A model generated the notes under the pieces. It had not been told where the DNA came from and did no database searches. It was given only the letters and a program-made list of their open reading frames with translations. DNA of 64,000 nucleotides from Neckera pumila. Its lineage: Eukaryota; Streptophyta; Bryopsida; Hypnales; Neckeraceae. Both the position numbers and the translations under genes were made by a program. The stretch covers positions 2,544,501 to 2,608,500 of the forward strand of contig OZ018409.1 of NCBI GenBank assembly GCA_963969595.1, read 5' to 3'. Positions 22,940 through 34,884 of this stretch are shown here, piece by piece (position 1 is the first letter of the stretch; each line of letters opens with the position of its first letter).

Positions 22940-23874
22940 AAGGGGTCCCGTAAATCAATTCCTTAACGGCCTTCTGGAGCGCTGAAATTTTTCCTAATGG
23001 TTTCCAGTTCAATGCCGCCTTGCCATGGATTGAAATACTGGAAAACTAATATATGAAACGGAATTTCATTGCAGACGGAGGGGTGAAATACAAAACCGCC
23101 AGCCACAAGTGGCCTGGCGGGGGGGATAAAACGAAGACATATCCTTTTCAATGCCTTGCAATGGACTGAGGTCAGAAGAAACATCAACTGAATGATCAAG
23201 TACTCTATTTGAACTTTTACAATTTGCAGTCTTGGAAAGTCACCTATCTGTTTTTGTCATTTGTCAGCTGATGTCGTGTGTTGGTAACAATCATCAGACC
23301 TGTAGGACATTGACTGCGGAATGCTTCAAAAATTCCATAGATAGACAATTTGGATTAGATCCTGTGCTTCAGCACGTATATTGTATGATGTGCGACGAAT
23401 AGATCCTGTGCTTGAGTCGCACATCGAGCATATAATGTGACCCCACAACCGAGGTTAATTGGCCGGCCCAGCGAAATTATCTGCCTCGGTTGTCAGGAAT
23501 CGAAGACGATGAAAACATAAGTTTCCATCCACCATACAATCGAGACAGACCCCTTCACAAATTATGCATGTGTGCAATTAATCAGATAATTATGCCGCTA
23601 TGTACCCACCAGCCGAGACTAAATTACTAGAATAGCTGAGATCGATCGACATGTTGCCTGGAGATCGACCCTTTCTATAAACTAACACCGGATTCGCCAT
23701 GTCCGGTCACCTCCACTATTGTGCTGCTTTCGACCTCACCTGAATTGCTGAGAGTTTTAATTACTGCGCTTACGAGAATACACTGGAATCTGGCCGTGAA
23801 TATTTACTGATCGAAGGGATCGACGTACGTACTCTGCTCTGCGCATATTCGAATTGAATTGTTTGATTTCAGCG
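22940..23874. other. Upstream region of the RING gene
   Basis: Less AT-rich than the repeats to the left. A TATA-like tctataaacta is at about 23674, and an acceptor-like gtttgatttcag ends two bases before the RING start codon, hinting at a leader intron. No coding segment is supported. Confidence 0.35.
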
Positions 23875-24432
23875 ATGGAGGGAAGTGTGCAATCCGAAGC
23901 CTCCGAACTTTCATCACCTCATGAACAAGGCAATACCCGCGTTCACGTCAATGTCTTGGTGTGCAACATCTGTTTGGTGCCCCCGACGGACCCAGTCCTA
24001 ACTGTCTGCGGTCACTTATTCTGTTGGACATGTCTGTACGAATGGCTTCATCAAGCCCAATCGAAGACGTGCCCGTTTTGCAGAATCGTATTGAGGGAAG
24101 ACATCAGCATCACTCCCGTTTACGGCAGCCCGGAAACTGAAATTTCCAGTGCTGAGGGTGCCACTCCGCGTACCATTCCCAAGCGCCCCGCGCCACCGTT
24201 TGGTTCGAGCCTGGAAAGCCTGGAAAATCTGAACGATTCAGGCCCAGATTCAAGCAGGTTTGTTTTCCGAAGTGTAGCACTCGAAGAGGTTGAGGCTTGG
24301 AAGGAGGAATGCGACAGATTACAGAATTTGCTTGATATCCACAGAGACCGTCTAAATGCTCTGGAGAGGCAGTTGAACCGAGTTGATCGTCTGGAACGGG
24401 ACCAGGAGGCGAGAGGGTCAAGATCCGATTAA
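23875..24432 (+). CDS. RING finger (C3HC4) E3 ligase, RMA-like, no membrane anchor
   Basis: A single-exon frame of 185 residues. The RING reads CNICLVPPTDPVLTVCGHLF and onward, with zinc ligands C30, C33, C45, H47, C50, C53, C66 and C69, the C3HC4 pattern of RMA/RNF5-type ubiquitin ligases. Residues about 135-178 form a probable coiled coil (LEEVEAWKEECDRLQNLL and ALERQLNRVDRLER). Family knowledge: RMA proteins usually end in a membrane-spanning helix that anchors them in the endoplasmic reticulum; here the C-terminus is hydrophilic (ARGSRSD), so a soluble or coiled-coil-tethered ligase is more likely. The ATG at 23875 is chosen because it is the first in frame and follows an acceptor-like site. 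The frame is intact and has sensible composition in an AT-rich setting, which argues for a real gene. Confidence 0.85.
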   Translation: MEGSVQSEASELSSPHEQGNTRVHVNVLVCNICLVPPTDPVLTVCGHLFCWTCLYEWLHQAQSKTCPFCRIVLREDISITPVYGSPETEISSAEGATPRTIPKRPAPPFGSSLESLENLNDSGPDSSRFVFRSVALEEVEAWKEECDRLQNLLDIHRDRLNALERQLNRVDRLERDQEARGSRSD

Positions 24433-25265
24433 AAATTAGTATTTAATTTTTGTGTGATTCGATAACTCCAAACCGCAGCTCTAAAGTTCAGAAGTTAATT
24501 CATATTCTAGATGAACACAACCCTAGCCTCAAACCTCTCAAATAACTTCTCATTTATCCATAGTATAGGGTAACTGCAGTTTTTGAAGCTATGAGGCGAA
24601 TCCGAGACAATTTGAAGGAGATGCGCGCGGGTTGTGAGTCGTCGATTTGAAAAGACGCTGCGTCTGGTGACTCGGGTTGACGGCGTTGCGGATGTTTGGT
24701 GGGAACAAGACAATGAACTATCTTAGTCCTGGTGTTGAATCGATCGCGGCTATGGAGTTCATTAACTGCAGCACTGGGTTGAGTTTTAAGGGGGAATGGA
24801 ACTCCCGGGACATGTAGCTAGTGTATCTGTTGTAGCTAGACTAGGCTACATGCAGCTAGAGAATTACAGCAGTTATGGGATGTTTTTGGAAACAAATTGG
24901 AATTACTACTCAGTTTCCAATTGTGGAACACTCAGTCACAAGTTAGCTCAAGGTAACTGATCGAAGCATCTCCCCGTTAGAATTAATACGTACGTACGTG
25001 AAGGTGAACAGATTATTTTTCTCTCACAAACTGAATGTCACAAGTATCATCAACAGTAATTCGTATATAAATCCAACCCTCGCGAGCAAAGAGCTAATTT
25101 CGTTAGCAATTCCCAAATTTTACCACTATTTGAATGCCAAGTGTATCACTGACTAGTTTGAATGCACTCAAGTCGGAGCTAAGTTACAGCTTGTGAAACA
25201 TGAAAATATAATTCGATCACGTACAAGGGCGACCATCTCAGTGATTTGAATTCCGGTCCGTGACA
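24433..25265. other. Downstream flank of RING gene, no genes seen
   Basis: A higher-GC patch at 24590-24720 contains a short minus-strand frame without recognisable motif. A tacgtacgtacg microsatellite lies near 24987. Nothing else is supported. Confidence 0.4.
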
Positions 25266-25269
25266 TATC

Positions 25270-25660
25270 ACCACACTTGATTGTCCCTCCAAAATTTCAG
25301 GCTTTTGGAGGGCTGTGGAGCAGCCCTCTGAGGTACCCTGAAATTTACTTTTTTTTTGCTCAAAAATTTGTTTTTGTCCTATTTCCGCACAGCAATTTCT
25401 GTTGTGACAGTGGCGCAGGAATCAAAATTTGCAAATAAAAAATTAATAATTTTTTTATTTTTTATTTTATTTTGTTTTTAATCTTAAGAAAAAAATTTAA
25501 GTTTTTTTAAAATAATACAAAATCTGATTGCTCTGGCGAGCAGTCAGCCACTTTGACTGCTCACCCCAGCAGTCTGTTGGAATGATAGACCAAACTTTTT
25601 AATAGCTTGGTTTATCACTCTGGAGTAGCCCTCCGAAGGGCTGATATTTCTTCTAATGCA
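25270..25660 (+). repeat. Two-hairpin dispersed repeat, copy C
   Basis: Stem 1 is a perfect 9-bp pair GAGCAGTCA/TGACTGCTC (25538-25546 with 25554-25562). Stem 2 is TGATA-G-ACCAA paired with TTGGT-T-TATCA (25583-25593 with 25607-25617; one G-T wobble). Upstream it carries AAATTTCAGGC and CCTGAAATTTAC, the same text that follows the hairpins in copy A. Confidence 0.75.
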
Positions 25661-26631
25661 TGTGTTGCAAGGTATTCAATGAGAATCCATACACGGAAAA
25701 ATAAACAAAAAATAATTTGTAAGATGAAGTGAAATGCACAATCACTGATCACAAAGATGAGTTGTAGGGAGACGAGAGAGAAGCACTAAGATAACGGTGG
25801 GCACCCCCCAAACTGCCACTTTTTGCTAATATGCCTAGTTTGTGTGCCTAGTTTGTAATATTAGACTGGTCAGATTTCATATTGTCTTGTTGGCAAATGA
25901 AAGGAGGGTTTAAATGCACCAAAGAACGTGGCATTTGGATACCATATGCAAAAGTTATGAAGGGTTAAATATTTTTTGGTAGAGATTCTGAAATTGTTAG
26001 TTTTCTCCCACGCAAGTACATATTGATTTTGGAGATGTATCCAAAGTAATGATGGCAATTTTGGGTCATTGGCACATTTGGAGATGCCCAACACAATCCC
26101 AAAGTTGCTAAGAAGGTACAATAATCTTTGCTAAAGCTGCTAATAAGGTGCAAAAAATAATATTAATAATTTTTTCATAATTTTTTAAGGAATTATCCCC
26201 TTGTCTTGCCTTATATATGGATATTGCAATTCATAGAAGATGAATCATAATATCCTTCTTTGGAGGCATGTGCTTGGCCATTTATGGCAATTTTTGTCTT
26301 AGTATTCTAATATTCTATGAACAAATAACCTCTTGTCCTCTTGAAAACTGATAAACGAAGTTTCCAAACCCTAATAGATGCCCATACCTTGTTTAATTTT
26401 AAATGGTTGCCTAAATAGCCTAAATTAAATTTTAGCCTTGCCTAACCTTTCGTTTGAACTTCAATTAAATATTAGACATTTGAATGCCTAATGTTGCTAG
26501 TAAAGTACAATATTCAATTAGGATGGATGAACATAGCACTCAATTAGTTCAAGTTAGCAACATTCAACATTCAACATGAGCAACAACAATACATTGCATT
26601 CTTTGGAATTATGTAAAAAATTTTAGTCCAA
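25661..26631. other. Non-coding AT-rich stretch
   Basis: Only short frames without motif (for example 25870-26121). No gene or repeat family was identified with confidence. Confidence 0.45.
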
Positions 26632-26940
26632 TCACTAGAAGAAAATTGCATTTAACTTGTCAAAAACTGCATTTTACTTGTCAAATTTGCGTTGTGCTTA
26701 ACAAAAAATGCATTGTACTCAACAAAAAGTGTGGAGTGGATTCTGTTGAGTTCTCCCTTCATAACGCAAAATTTTGCGTTCCACCATTTCAACACAGAAT
26801 TTGACAAATAAAACGCAGAATTTTATGTTAGAATGCATATATGTAGCGTTATGAAGGGAGAACTCAACAAAATCCACCCCATACTTTTTGTTGAGTACAA
26901 CGCAGTTTTTGACAAGTACAACGCAATTTTCTTCTAGTGA
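26632..26940. mobile_element. Long fold-back MITE with CACTAGAAGAAAA ends
   Basis: The 309-bp unit starts TCACTAGAAGAAAATTGC and ends with its inverted complement GCAATTTTCTTCTAGTGA. The two halves pair over most of their length (for example gagttctcccttcataacgc against gcgttatgaagggagaactc), leaving only a short centre. The termini begin CACTA, as in CACTA-superfamily elements, which makes a non-autonomous CACTA derivative plausible. No TSD was confirmed. Confidence 0.7.
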
Positions 26941-28303
26941 ATGGCCAACGCCAATGAAGACACAGACACAGACAAGGAGTGCCCAAGTGCTATCTATAGT
27001 ACATTTATTGTGTTTGCACAATTTAAGAGGAGGCATTAATTTACAATGTTGTACCTTAAAGCTATTTTTGAAATATTTACATCGATTTTTTTAGATTTAT
27101 ATTTCATGTACAAGAATGAAGAAAATAGTTTGGGGTACTCATTAGAATTTCACTTTAAATTGTACCCTATTTTTAATATGCTAAAAAATCATTTTTGCCT
27201 TTTGCAATCATCTCTAATTGCATTTGTATGTTTGCAAAAAAAAACTCATGGTTGACTTTTGATACATAGTATTATTGCACTTGATTGTGACACATTCACA
27301 AAACTACACCACATAGATTTGTGCCCAAAATGTAAATTCTTTATACATGAGAGCCTAAGGTCAATTTCAGTCACCGATTTTCAACACTTTTAAAAATTCA
27401 TACTTAATTCATAGAGTCCAAAAAATGTCTTCTGAGAGAATCTAGAATCTCCTTCTGCACTACCAACAAGATCCAACAAAAAGTTTTACAGTTCAATATT
27501 AAGAACCATGATCAATCCTTTATAGTGATGGTAGCAAGCGAATAACACTCGGCAGTCAATTGGTGCCTAGCGAAAGCACGACGTTCCAAAGTTCACAAAC
27601 GTCACGGGGGCACAACTCATTGAATTCTAATTTTGTTTATGTCTGTCATCTGATTTGTACATCACCGTCAATTGTTCCATAAGTCAATCTGGACTAGGAC
27701 CTATCCTGTAGTTTTTGCACCATATCACCAGGATCTCCGCTTACGACTGCTATAAAGGGAAATGGACGAATTGACTACTATACAGTGTCCCCTTGCACAA
27801 CACGCAGTGGAAGACTAGTCTACAAGCCAGGAATCGTTGATACAGGGTTGACAGGATGGTATGAACATGGTCATCGCAATGGTGAATTACCATATCAGCC
27901 ATGCCTATCCTGCTTCATAAATCGGTGTCGTACAAGGTTCCCGTCCCAGTCCAGCAATTGATGCCCAGTTGATTGGATCTTCTATTGCTGCTTGGACAGT
28001 GTGATAAAGAGTACTGGCAATAGCCACCCATAAGGACTGACTCTCAAAATGTTTCGCTGCAGCATCCCTGCATCAAAGCCAGCGTGTAGTTTACAGAAAT
28101 CTGATTAATTATACAGAAAATAATGAAATATAATACCACCGCATACAACCAGATTCTACACTAGACTCCATTAGCCAAAAATAATCTAATACTCTGCAAT
28201 AGCTAGGTCTCCTTGCAAAATCATCAAGTATGATACAGTTCACTTGAATGCGCTTGGCGAGGAGGGAACAACAAACCACGTGAATAGAGAGCGAATTGCT
28301 TAC
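26941..28303. other. Intergenic flank of the U-box gene with a repeat fragment
   Basis: 27375-27515 is an inverted copy of the repeat found at 53760-54110 (shared words ccaacaagatccaacaaaaa and gagaatctagaatc). The rest, including 27500-28300 downstream of the U-box gene stop, shows no gene; it should hold the 3' untranslated region. Confidence 0.45.
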
Positions 28304-31300
28304 TTATTTGGAGACGCCGCTGTTGGTGCTGCTCATCCAGTAATGCGACTGGGTCTGCAGAAGCTCAAGCTGCCGAAGTATCCTACCAGCAACATCTTTC
28401 GTCTTGGGAGCCGCGGTTTGCGCAATCGCGATGATGTGCATCTGAGCCATAGGTCCAAAAGACGCTTGATATTGCGATATGCGGAAGAACTTCTCACACA
28501 TGCTAATTGAAATTTCCTGCGCTCGTGGTGTACATTTTGGCAATTTCCGGATAATAGCGGAGATACCATCTGCTTGATGGATGATGTGACACCCTTGCTC
28601 CCAGTGGTCATTGTCAACTAGAGTATAAAGTGCTTCTAAGGCGACCTCTACAACCTTCCCGTCATCCTCTCTAACGATATTGAGCAATGGGTATGTTGCC
28701 TCTGCCATGATTAAACAAAATGTCCTCTCGACAGAGCAGATGCCTGAATGTAAATTGCAGGACTCCGGCGGAGGTTTGAAGCATTGCCACCACTTATTCG
28801 GTGTAACAGGCGTCACCAAACGAGGAGTACTTCTCGAGAAGTTGGCCAGCGCCCGAGCAGCACTAATTTTCACTTTCTGGTGTCGTGAATCAAGAAGGGT
28901 AACCAGAATGGGTATCACCTCCATCTCCGCTATGATTCGTTGAAGATCTAAAGAATCAGGAGCAGTGAATCGGACAAGTGCAGCCAGGGAAGCCTCTTGA
29001 AGGGATGAATTGGCTGAGCTCAGGTAACTGACCAAGAGTGGAACAATGTTAAAAGCACGCAATGCACCTGTCAGAACATGATCATCTTCTGGAAAATGGG
29101 AAAGTATCCTTGCAGCAGCCACCTTTTCAACCTCCGAGGTTTCCTTCGTCTTCAGCATGTTTACAAGAAGCTGCAGGGTCCCAGAATTTGTTCTTACCGC
29201 CGTCCACGCCTCTGCTCCATGCTTCCTAGACAAAGATGAGAAAAGCTTGAGCGAGTCTCGCCTTGATTCAGGTGTTTTCCCTCTTAAATGAGGTAGCAAC
29301 ACCGAAAAGGCATTTCTTCTTATCATGATTCCCTTAACGACATTGCCAGTGTCTTTCCCTTTGCTGATACCCAGAAGACCTTGGAGTAAGTGAGATTGTA
29401 CTGCTGGGGGAGTGGTACTGCCGCTGGAGATTAAGATGAAGATAGTCTCAATGTAGTGTTCGATGTCGGTGTCCCTGTCTACGCTTGGTTTCCACTCGTT
29501 GCCGACTGCTTTCAGTACATTAGCCGCAACGAAAGAAGCGCCAACCTTAGAAATCACTGATGTAGTTTTGCAATTGAGCAACCTTATCAAAACCTGTGAT
29601 AGCAGCGTTCCCGCAACTTGTTAAGATTATCAGCGGTAGGAAACACAACAAAGTTCTAAACCGCACATGGTGGCATTTCTCTCAATAATGCATACAAGAA
29701 TTCTAAAGTACTAACCGTCTGTTCAAGAGTGTGAAATTCTTTCCTAAACCATAGAATTTATGGCTTGTGAAAGGTACCTCAAGTCCAGTGCAATTTGCAA
29801 TCAAAACGCCAACCGTAGGAGCAGTAGATAGATTCTTGAGGGCAAGAATGGCAGCATCGACTACTTCCTCGTCCTCAGAATTCATCATATTGGTCAATGT
29901 ATTAATAACCTCACGAGTGTTTGCCAAGCTCCTGCTACTTTCAGGCATGTGCTCTAAGTGAGCGAGGGTCCTCGCCATCACAATCCGTGACTCCTTTCCG
30001 CCTGCAAAAAGAGTTCGACAATCTTGCTCACAGCAAAAATAGACCACACATACTTTCAAGACTAAACGCATTGCAAGAAAGGCCGTTCCACTTAAGCACA
30101 CGATAGATGGTCAGAAGTGGGTGAGAATCTAAATAATTACCTTCAATAAGTCGTGTGACCAAGGGTTTCATGAGATTTGCTTTCGCCATGATCACAATGT
30201 TTTCGTCAGTAGTCGGAAGATTCACCAAAACCGCTTTCACTGATACTACTAGAGCCTCCTTTTCATGTCCCAGAAAGGTCACCAGTAGTAGGACTGCATC
30301 AGGTGTTCGGCTTATTATCTCTGCTATCTTGGGGCTACTTGACAAAACTTTCAATAAGTTGACAGCTGGTTCTGCTTCATCGTACTTCCGCAGACTACGT
30401 ATCAACACGTCAATCACCCCTTCGAACACTAGACTCTCCTGTATATCAAGAAGATGTTCACAAGTTAGATGCGGATTCTTTAATAAACGATTTAATCACC
30501 TTCGATCTTGGAAATCAAATCTACATCCTTCCAGCAGGCTCTCTAGCTTTAACACACACCTGATTTTCTTGGTGATCCTGGGCAAGGGCAGTCAGTGCAT
30601 CGAAACACAGTTCTCGCACATCCACAGGTGTTGTAGGAGTATCAGCCAACCGAATCAATAGGGGGATCATCTTCCGGGATGCAACGCCGTATTTGTTTAT
30701 TGCATCTTCCTCACAGATGACCTTGATGTCTCGTGCACCGCGCGCTTGTTCCATCGGCTGAAACGACCTCAGCCGCAACTCTGCATTGTCCAGGCGGATG
30801 TTGTAATTTCTCTCTTTCCATTCGGAAATTGATTGCCTCAGTGCATAATTCGATTTCACCTTGGTATTCTTCAGCTTCTCCCCGAGCGGGCACGTCGTCT
30901 TCCCATCTTTAAACCATTGCAGAATGGCAGCTCGCTCGTAAGTCTGTCCGGAAGCGATCTGCACGGGGTCCTTCATAACCTGCTTTGTAATTGGACAAAT
31001 GAATGAAGGCAAGGGCGCTGAGGGAGCAACCACCTCTTTCGTCGCAAAATTAATGCTTTGAGGCGTCGACGGAGTTGAAAGAAAATCATGGTCACCTTCT
31101 AATGGCTCCTCCTGAAATGCCAAACCCTTCTCCAACGCCTTGACACACCGGTCCAAGTACAATGAAAACGAGAGATCATTGCAAACCTCAGCCTTCATGA
31201 TGTCCCTTTTTGCTTCTGCAAGATGATCGGAAAATGCAGCATCTCTGAGGGCAACGCCTAAATAGTCTGCAACTACATCCGCGAGATCCTTGCATTTTAG

Positions 31301-32072
31301 AGCGGCAGACGCCTCAGTGATCGTGCTCAATGAGTCTATCACAGTTTGCTCTTTAAACCCAAGCTTGGGTGGACTCTCCTTCAGCTGTCGGTGAGTTCGA
31401 GACATCTGCAACTGTACAGATGTGCTGCAAGCGACTGGAGTAATGACCTCTAGGTTCCTGCTCAAAGTCCCTTTGAATGATTGTAACCTCAGGAGCAGGA
31501 AAGGACAACTCAGGAGCGAGGAAAATTGAGACTGTGTTCTATGGGCCATCACCAGCTGCTCCACTGCAGTCATTTCAGCCTCCATGTCGCGCTGCTGAGC
31601 CTCGGTGGAACTTGTAGGAGGGTGAACCTGGATAGATGATTTCAACATAAGCTTAGTGGTGCCTGGGAGCACGTCAGCATACAATTATCACTGTTTACTC
31701 CAGATCTTAGGGTTAGGGTCATAAGTCTTAATCAAAAGCGGACTCTTAAGTCTACTTTATTCAAAACAAATTTCGTAACTGCACCAATCATCTTGCATTG
31801 ATCTATTTAGAATCTAGTTGCTTGATGACAACACTATTCACCTTACTTTTAGAACCCACTCTAAGTAGACAGAAGATTGTCGTGAGCATAGAGTGACCTA
31901 CCTCCAGCTCTTCCTGCAATTCCTTCAAAGAACTTGCAAGATCCCCAAGAGAAGTCGCAAAATCATCAAGAATGATATGTGTTGGGTGTTCTTTCACATT
32001 TATAACCCCTTGCGCTGCCACCGCCAACATCGAAACCCTGTGTTGGAAATGCCCAACCCATTGGGCAGCCAT
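28304..32072 (-). CDS. U-box/armadillo-repeat E3 ubiquitin ligase, PUB43/44-like
   Basis: Five minus-strand exons, 32072-31902, 31627-30560, 30438-30141, 30001-29778 and 29593-28304, join in phase through GT-AG introns and give exactly 1016 residues plus TAA. An upstream in-frame TAG supports the ATG at 32072. Residues about 265-331 are the U-box (SFICPITKQVMKDPVQIASG, TYERAAILQWF, TCPLGEKL), which recruits the E2 enzyme without zinc. The N-terminal 250 residues are helical. The C-terminal 650 residues contain armadillo-like repeats (LLVTFLGHEKEALVVSVKAV, ALKNLSTAPTVGVLI, ISAARALANFS) that would bind substrate. This layout matches plant PUB42-44/SAUL1-type ligases, which regulate cell death and immunity in seed plants; that role here is inference. 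It is somewhat longer than the roughly 800-residue seed-plant proteins. No damage is seen. Confidence 0.9.
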
Positions 32073-33165
32073 TGCTCCAACTTTCTAGAATTCCTCCAAA
32101 TCGTCAAACCTCTATCATATTCGTGAGGACGCTTGATCTGTGCAGAAAGCTCCTCAAACCCTAAATCTCTACTGCTGCTACAACCAAACCATTCGCCTTC
32201 ATCCGTCTGATATCCGGCATGGATTGCAAACTACAGTAATAGGTTACATATGATATGCTCCTGATAACCCTAAAAGCAGGACTTCCGAATGACCTCCATA
32301 TCCTCAGCCCAAGCCATCCGTCTCAAAATGTGGTTTCAGAAGGGTCAGCGACGAGTGCCAGGGTGAGACTAGGTGAAGACATGACCTCGTCGACCTTCAC
32401 AGAAAGACCTACGAGCGTGTCATTCAATCCTGCGCAATACTCCGACACATCCTGTCCCTGTCCCCAACAACGAAACTGAACATGAATCGAAAACTCTTTC
32501 GACGCGCAGAAACATTATTCCTCTAGCAGGCAGTATCAAGTTACATGAATAGAGCTTTGCGTATAAATTTGCGAGAACTGTTCAAACTATTTCTCATACC
32601 CGCATACACTGAATTTTCTTTAACATTTCTAGATGCATTCGCTGGCCCGCAAGTACACGTCAACAAAGCCACCGACTGTCTAGCTAGGTCTCAAAATCCT
32701 ATGCTTTCCCCGGAGACCGTCTAATAATAGAATGGAATAAAGTAGATAGGATTTGAGGAAAACATTCGATAGAATTAGAGAAGGTGAGAAAAACTCACAA
32801 TCCAGTTTCGACAGCGTGATAATGGATACACAACCGCAATAGATCGCCTACCGCCTCCCATATCGAACCTACACCGCAATCACACCGACTAGAACCAAGC
32901 TGACATCCCCTGCTCCCGAACAACGCTTCTCCTCCTCCTCCCGCTCCTCTTCCATTTATCCCCAATCCAGCCATGGCCGACGATCAAACCCCACCGACAA
33001 AGTGCTCACCACCAAAATAAATCACCACATTGAGCGCCACGCATCGATTGTACAGCACTAAAAAACTCTGACATGCTCCAACAACCCGAGCGGCAATCGA
33101 CGCGGAACTACAAAATCGCGTTTAATCCATGAAGCTTCCAGAAATACTCTCACTTCCAGAAAGTA
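32073..33165. other. 5' flank of the U-box gene
   Basis: GC-richer than the surroundings, with pyrimidine-rich text (cttctcctcctcctcccgctcctcttcc near 32925). It probably contains the promoter and leader of the U-box gene on the minus strand. No coding segment is supported. Confidence 0.4.
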
Positions 33166-33520
33166 CAGCACCGTACAGAAAGTACATTTCCAAACATCGC
33201 TCTAGATGCTTTCAACTCAAATGAGTCTAACATCGCGCACCACAGAGTACTATACCCGGGCGAACATACAATCAAGAACCACTACTGCCGCGTCAAGAAG
33301 CTTTAGGTCATCGCGCTTACAGAAAGCTCAGTACTGTCCAGAAAGCATAAAATATACCAATCGTCGCTACGTTATGGACGACCTAAACGAGTTGAAAAGC
33401 TTCGAGTGCAATGACACGCGGAGATACCCTAGTCAACACCCACTTCAGGCAAAATCAAGAACAACAACTACCGCGTCAAGAACTTTTACTAAAACTACAG
33501 TACCGTCCAGAAAGCGTCGA
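33166..33520 (+). repeat. Tandem repeat, about 165-bp unit, three copies
   Basis: The word cagtaCcgtccagaaag and variants recurs at 33166, 33329 and 33498, and atcaagaac..actgccgcgtcaagaa recurs at 33271 and 33454. The unit spacing is about 163-183 bases. The open frame across it (33206-33622) is a by-product of the repeat. Confidence 0.55.
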
Positions 33521-34151
33521 CATCCACACCGAATTAATGCTGCTGCTACGGAAGATCGAACTGGAAATGAGTTTGCGAGCTTTCAAGTGGCCATTCCATT
33601 CCATTACGTACACGCACGATAATAAGTTACCCTAAACGAGCATCAATCTACAGTACGTTTCAGATCAATACCGAACAACTGAACTTCCGTGCCAAGCATC
33701 CTCCAGCAAAAATTCAGCAGCAAGTTTCGAGTAGGACAGGCCCTACAGCACCTAGTAACCAGCTTGCAGACAAGTCTCCAAAAACGAGGGAAAGACGCAA
33801 GACGATCTGCAACAACGGGAAAACGGGTGGTGTTGCGAAGGAAGGAGCGAGGCCAACGACTTAGTGGCAACACGAGATACGTGAAAACGCGACCCAAGTC
33901 AAATGGGCAAAGCGACAAACGGAAAAGACGAAACGGGGGGAGGGCCCAAGGCCCAAAGACCAAGGACCAACGTAAGCCCAAAGTAAGCCCAAAGTAAGCA
34001 AGGCCCAAGGCCCGAGAGGGTTCCCCGTTGTCCGTCTTTCTAAATAAGGTTGGTGGTGCTGTTTGGGACATCCCCCTGGATTACCGACTAGTTTCATCTA
34101 GGAGGAGTGTGGATTTCTCGTTGCTGGTGAGATAAGGTAAGGGGGATTTTT
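33521..34151. other. Non-coding, moderately GC-rich stretch
   Basis: Contains iterated aaggcccaa/gtaagcccaaa words near 33950-34010. The frames on both strands read as low-complexity and I do not support any of them. Confidence 0.4.
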
Positions 34152-34285
34152 TGTGGTGTGAATAGGGTTGTCGGATTTCTGTGGTGTGAATAGGGATGTA
34201 ATTTTTGTGGTGTGAATAGGGTTGTCTGATTTCTGTGGTGTGAATAGGGGTATCTGATTTCTGTGGTGTGAATAGGGATGGGGCG
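34152..34285 (+). repeat. Minisatellite, 26-28 bp unit, five copies
   Basis: TGTGGTGTGAATAGGG starts at 34152, 34180, 34206, 34234 and 34262, joined by variable ttgtcggatttc-type spacers. The His/Ile/Pro-rich minus-strand frame here comes from the repeat. Confidence 0.9.
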
Positions 34286-34884
34286 ACACTGTATGGACCT
34301 GGAACAGGGATCATGTGTGAGCTCTTTTTGAATTTTGATAACATTCTGTTGCTGATTTTTCGGTTCTGTTTAAGGTCTTGATACGGTAATCATTGGATAT
34401 TCTTACCATTCCTAGAATGATTTTTAGCATTTTTGATGAAATCAATCAGAAACTAGAAGGCCAACCCTAAATGGTAAGGTGAGGCCAAATGTGCCACTGA
34501 CCCAAAACCGTGATCATCACTCCAAAATCAATATGTACCTAAGTAGTATGTGGGAAAAATGATTTTAGAACATACACCAAAATAAATTTTGACCTTTTAT
34601 AACTTTTGCATACGGTATTCAAATGTGGAATTCTTCGGAACATTGGAACCTCCTTTCACTTGTCAACTAGAAAATATGAATATTTGACTTGTTTAATAAT
34701 AATAACTAGGTAGAGTAGCTAAAAGTAGTGGATTGAGGGTGCCTACCTTAAGTTAGACTATCCATTCCTGTCTATTTGAGAACTCTTCCCTCATATACAA
34801 ATGGTGCATATTTTCTTTCTAAAATGTATTCCAATGGTATATGAGGACGAATTGGTTGTTAGAGTGGAAATGGGTGTGCCTATC
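34286..34884. other. Non-coding AT-rich stretch
   Basis: No frame, repeat family or regulatory site identified. Confidence 0.45.

Noticed and set aside
34152..34285. CRISPR-like spaced repeats
   Set aside because: The unit is 26-28 bp with short similar spacers in a plant genome; it is an ordinary minisatellite.
34081..34344. His/Pro/Thr-rich repetitive minus-strand protein
   Set aside because: It is the translation of the five-copy minisatellite.
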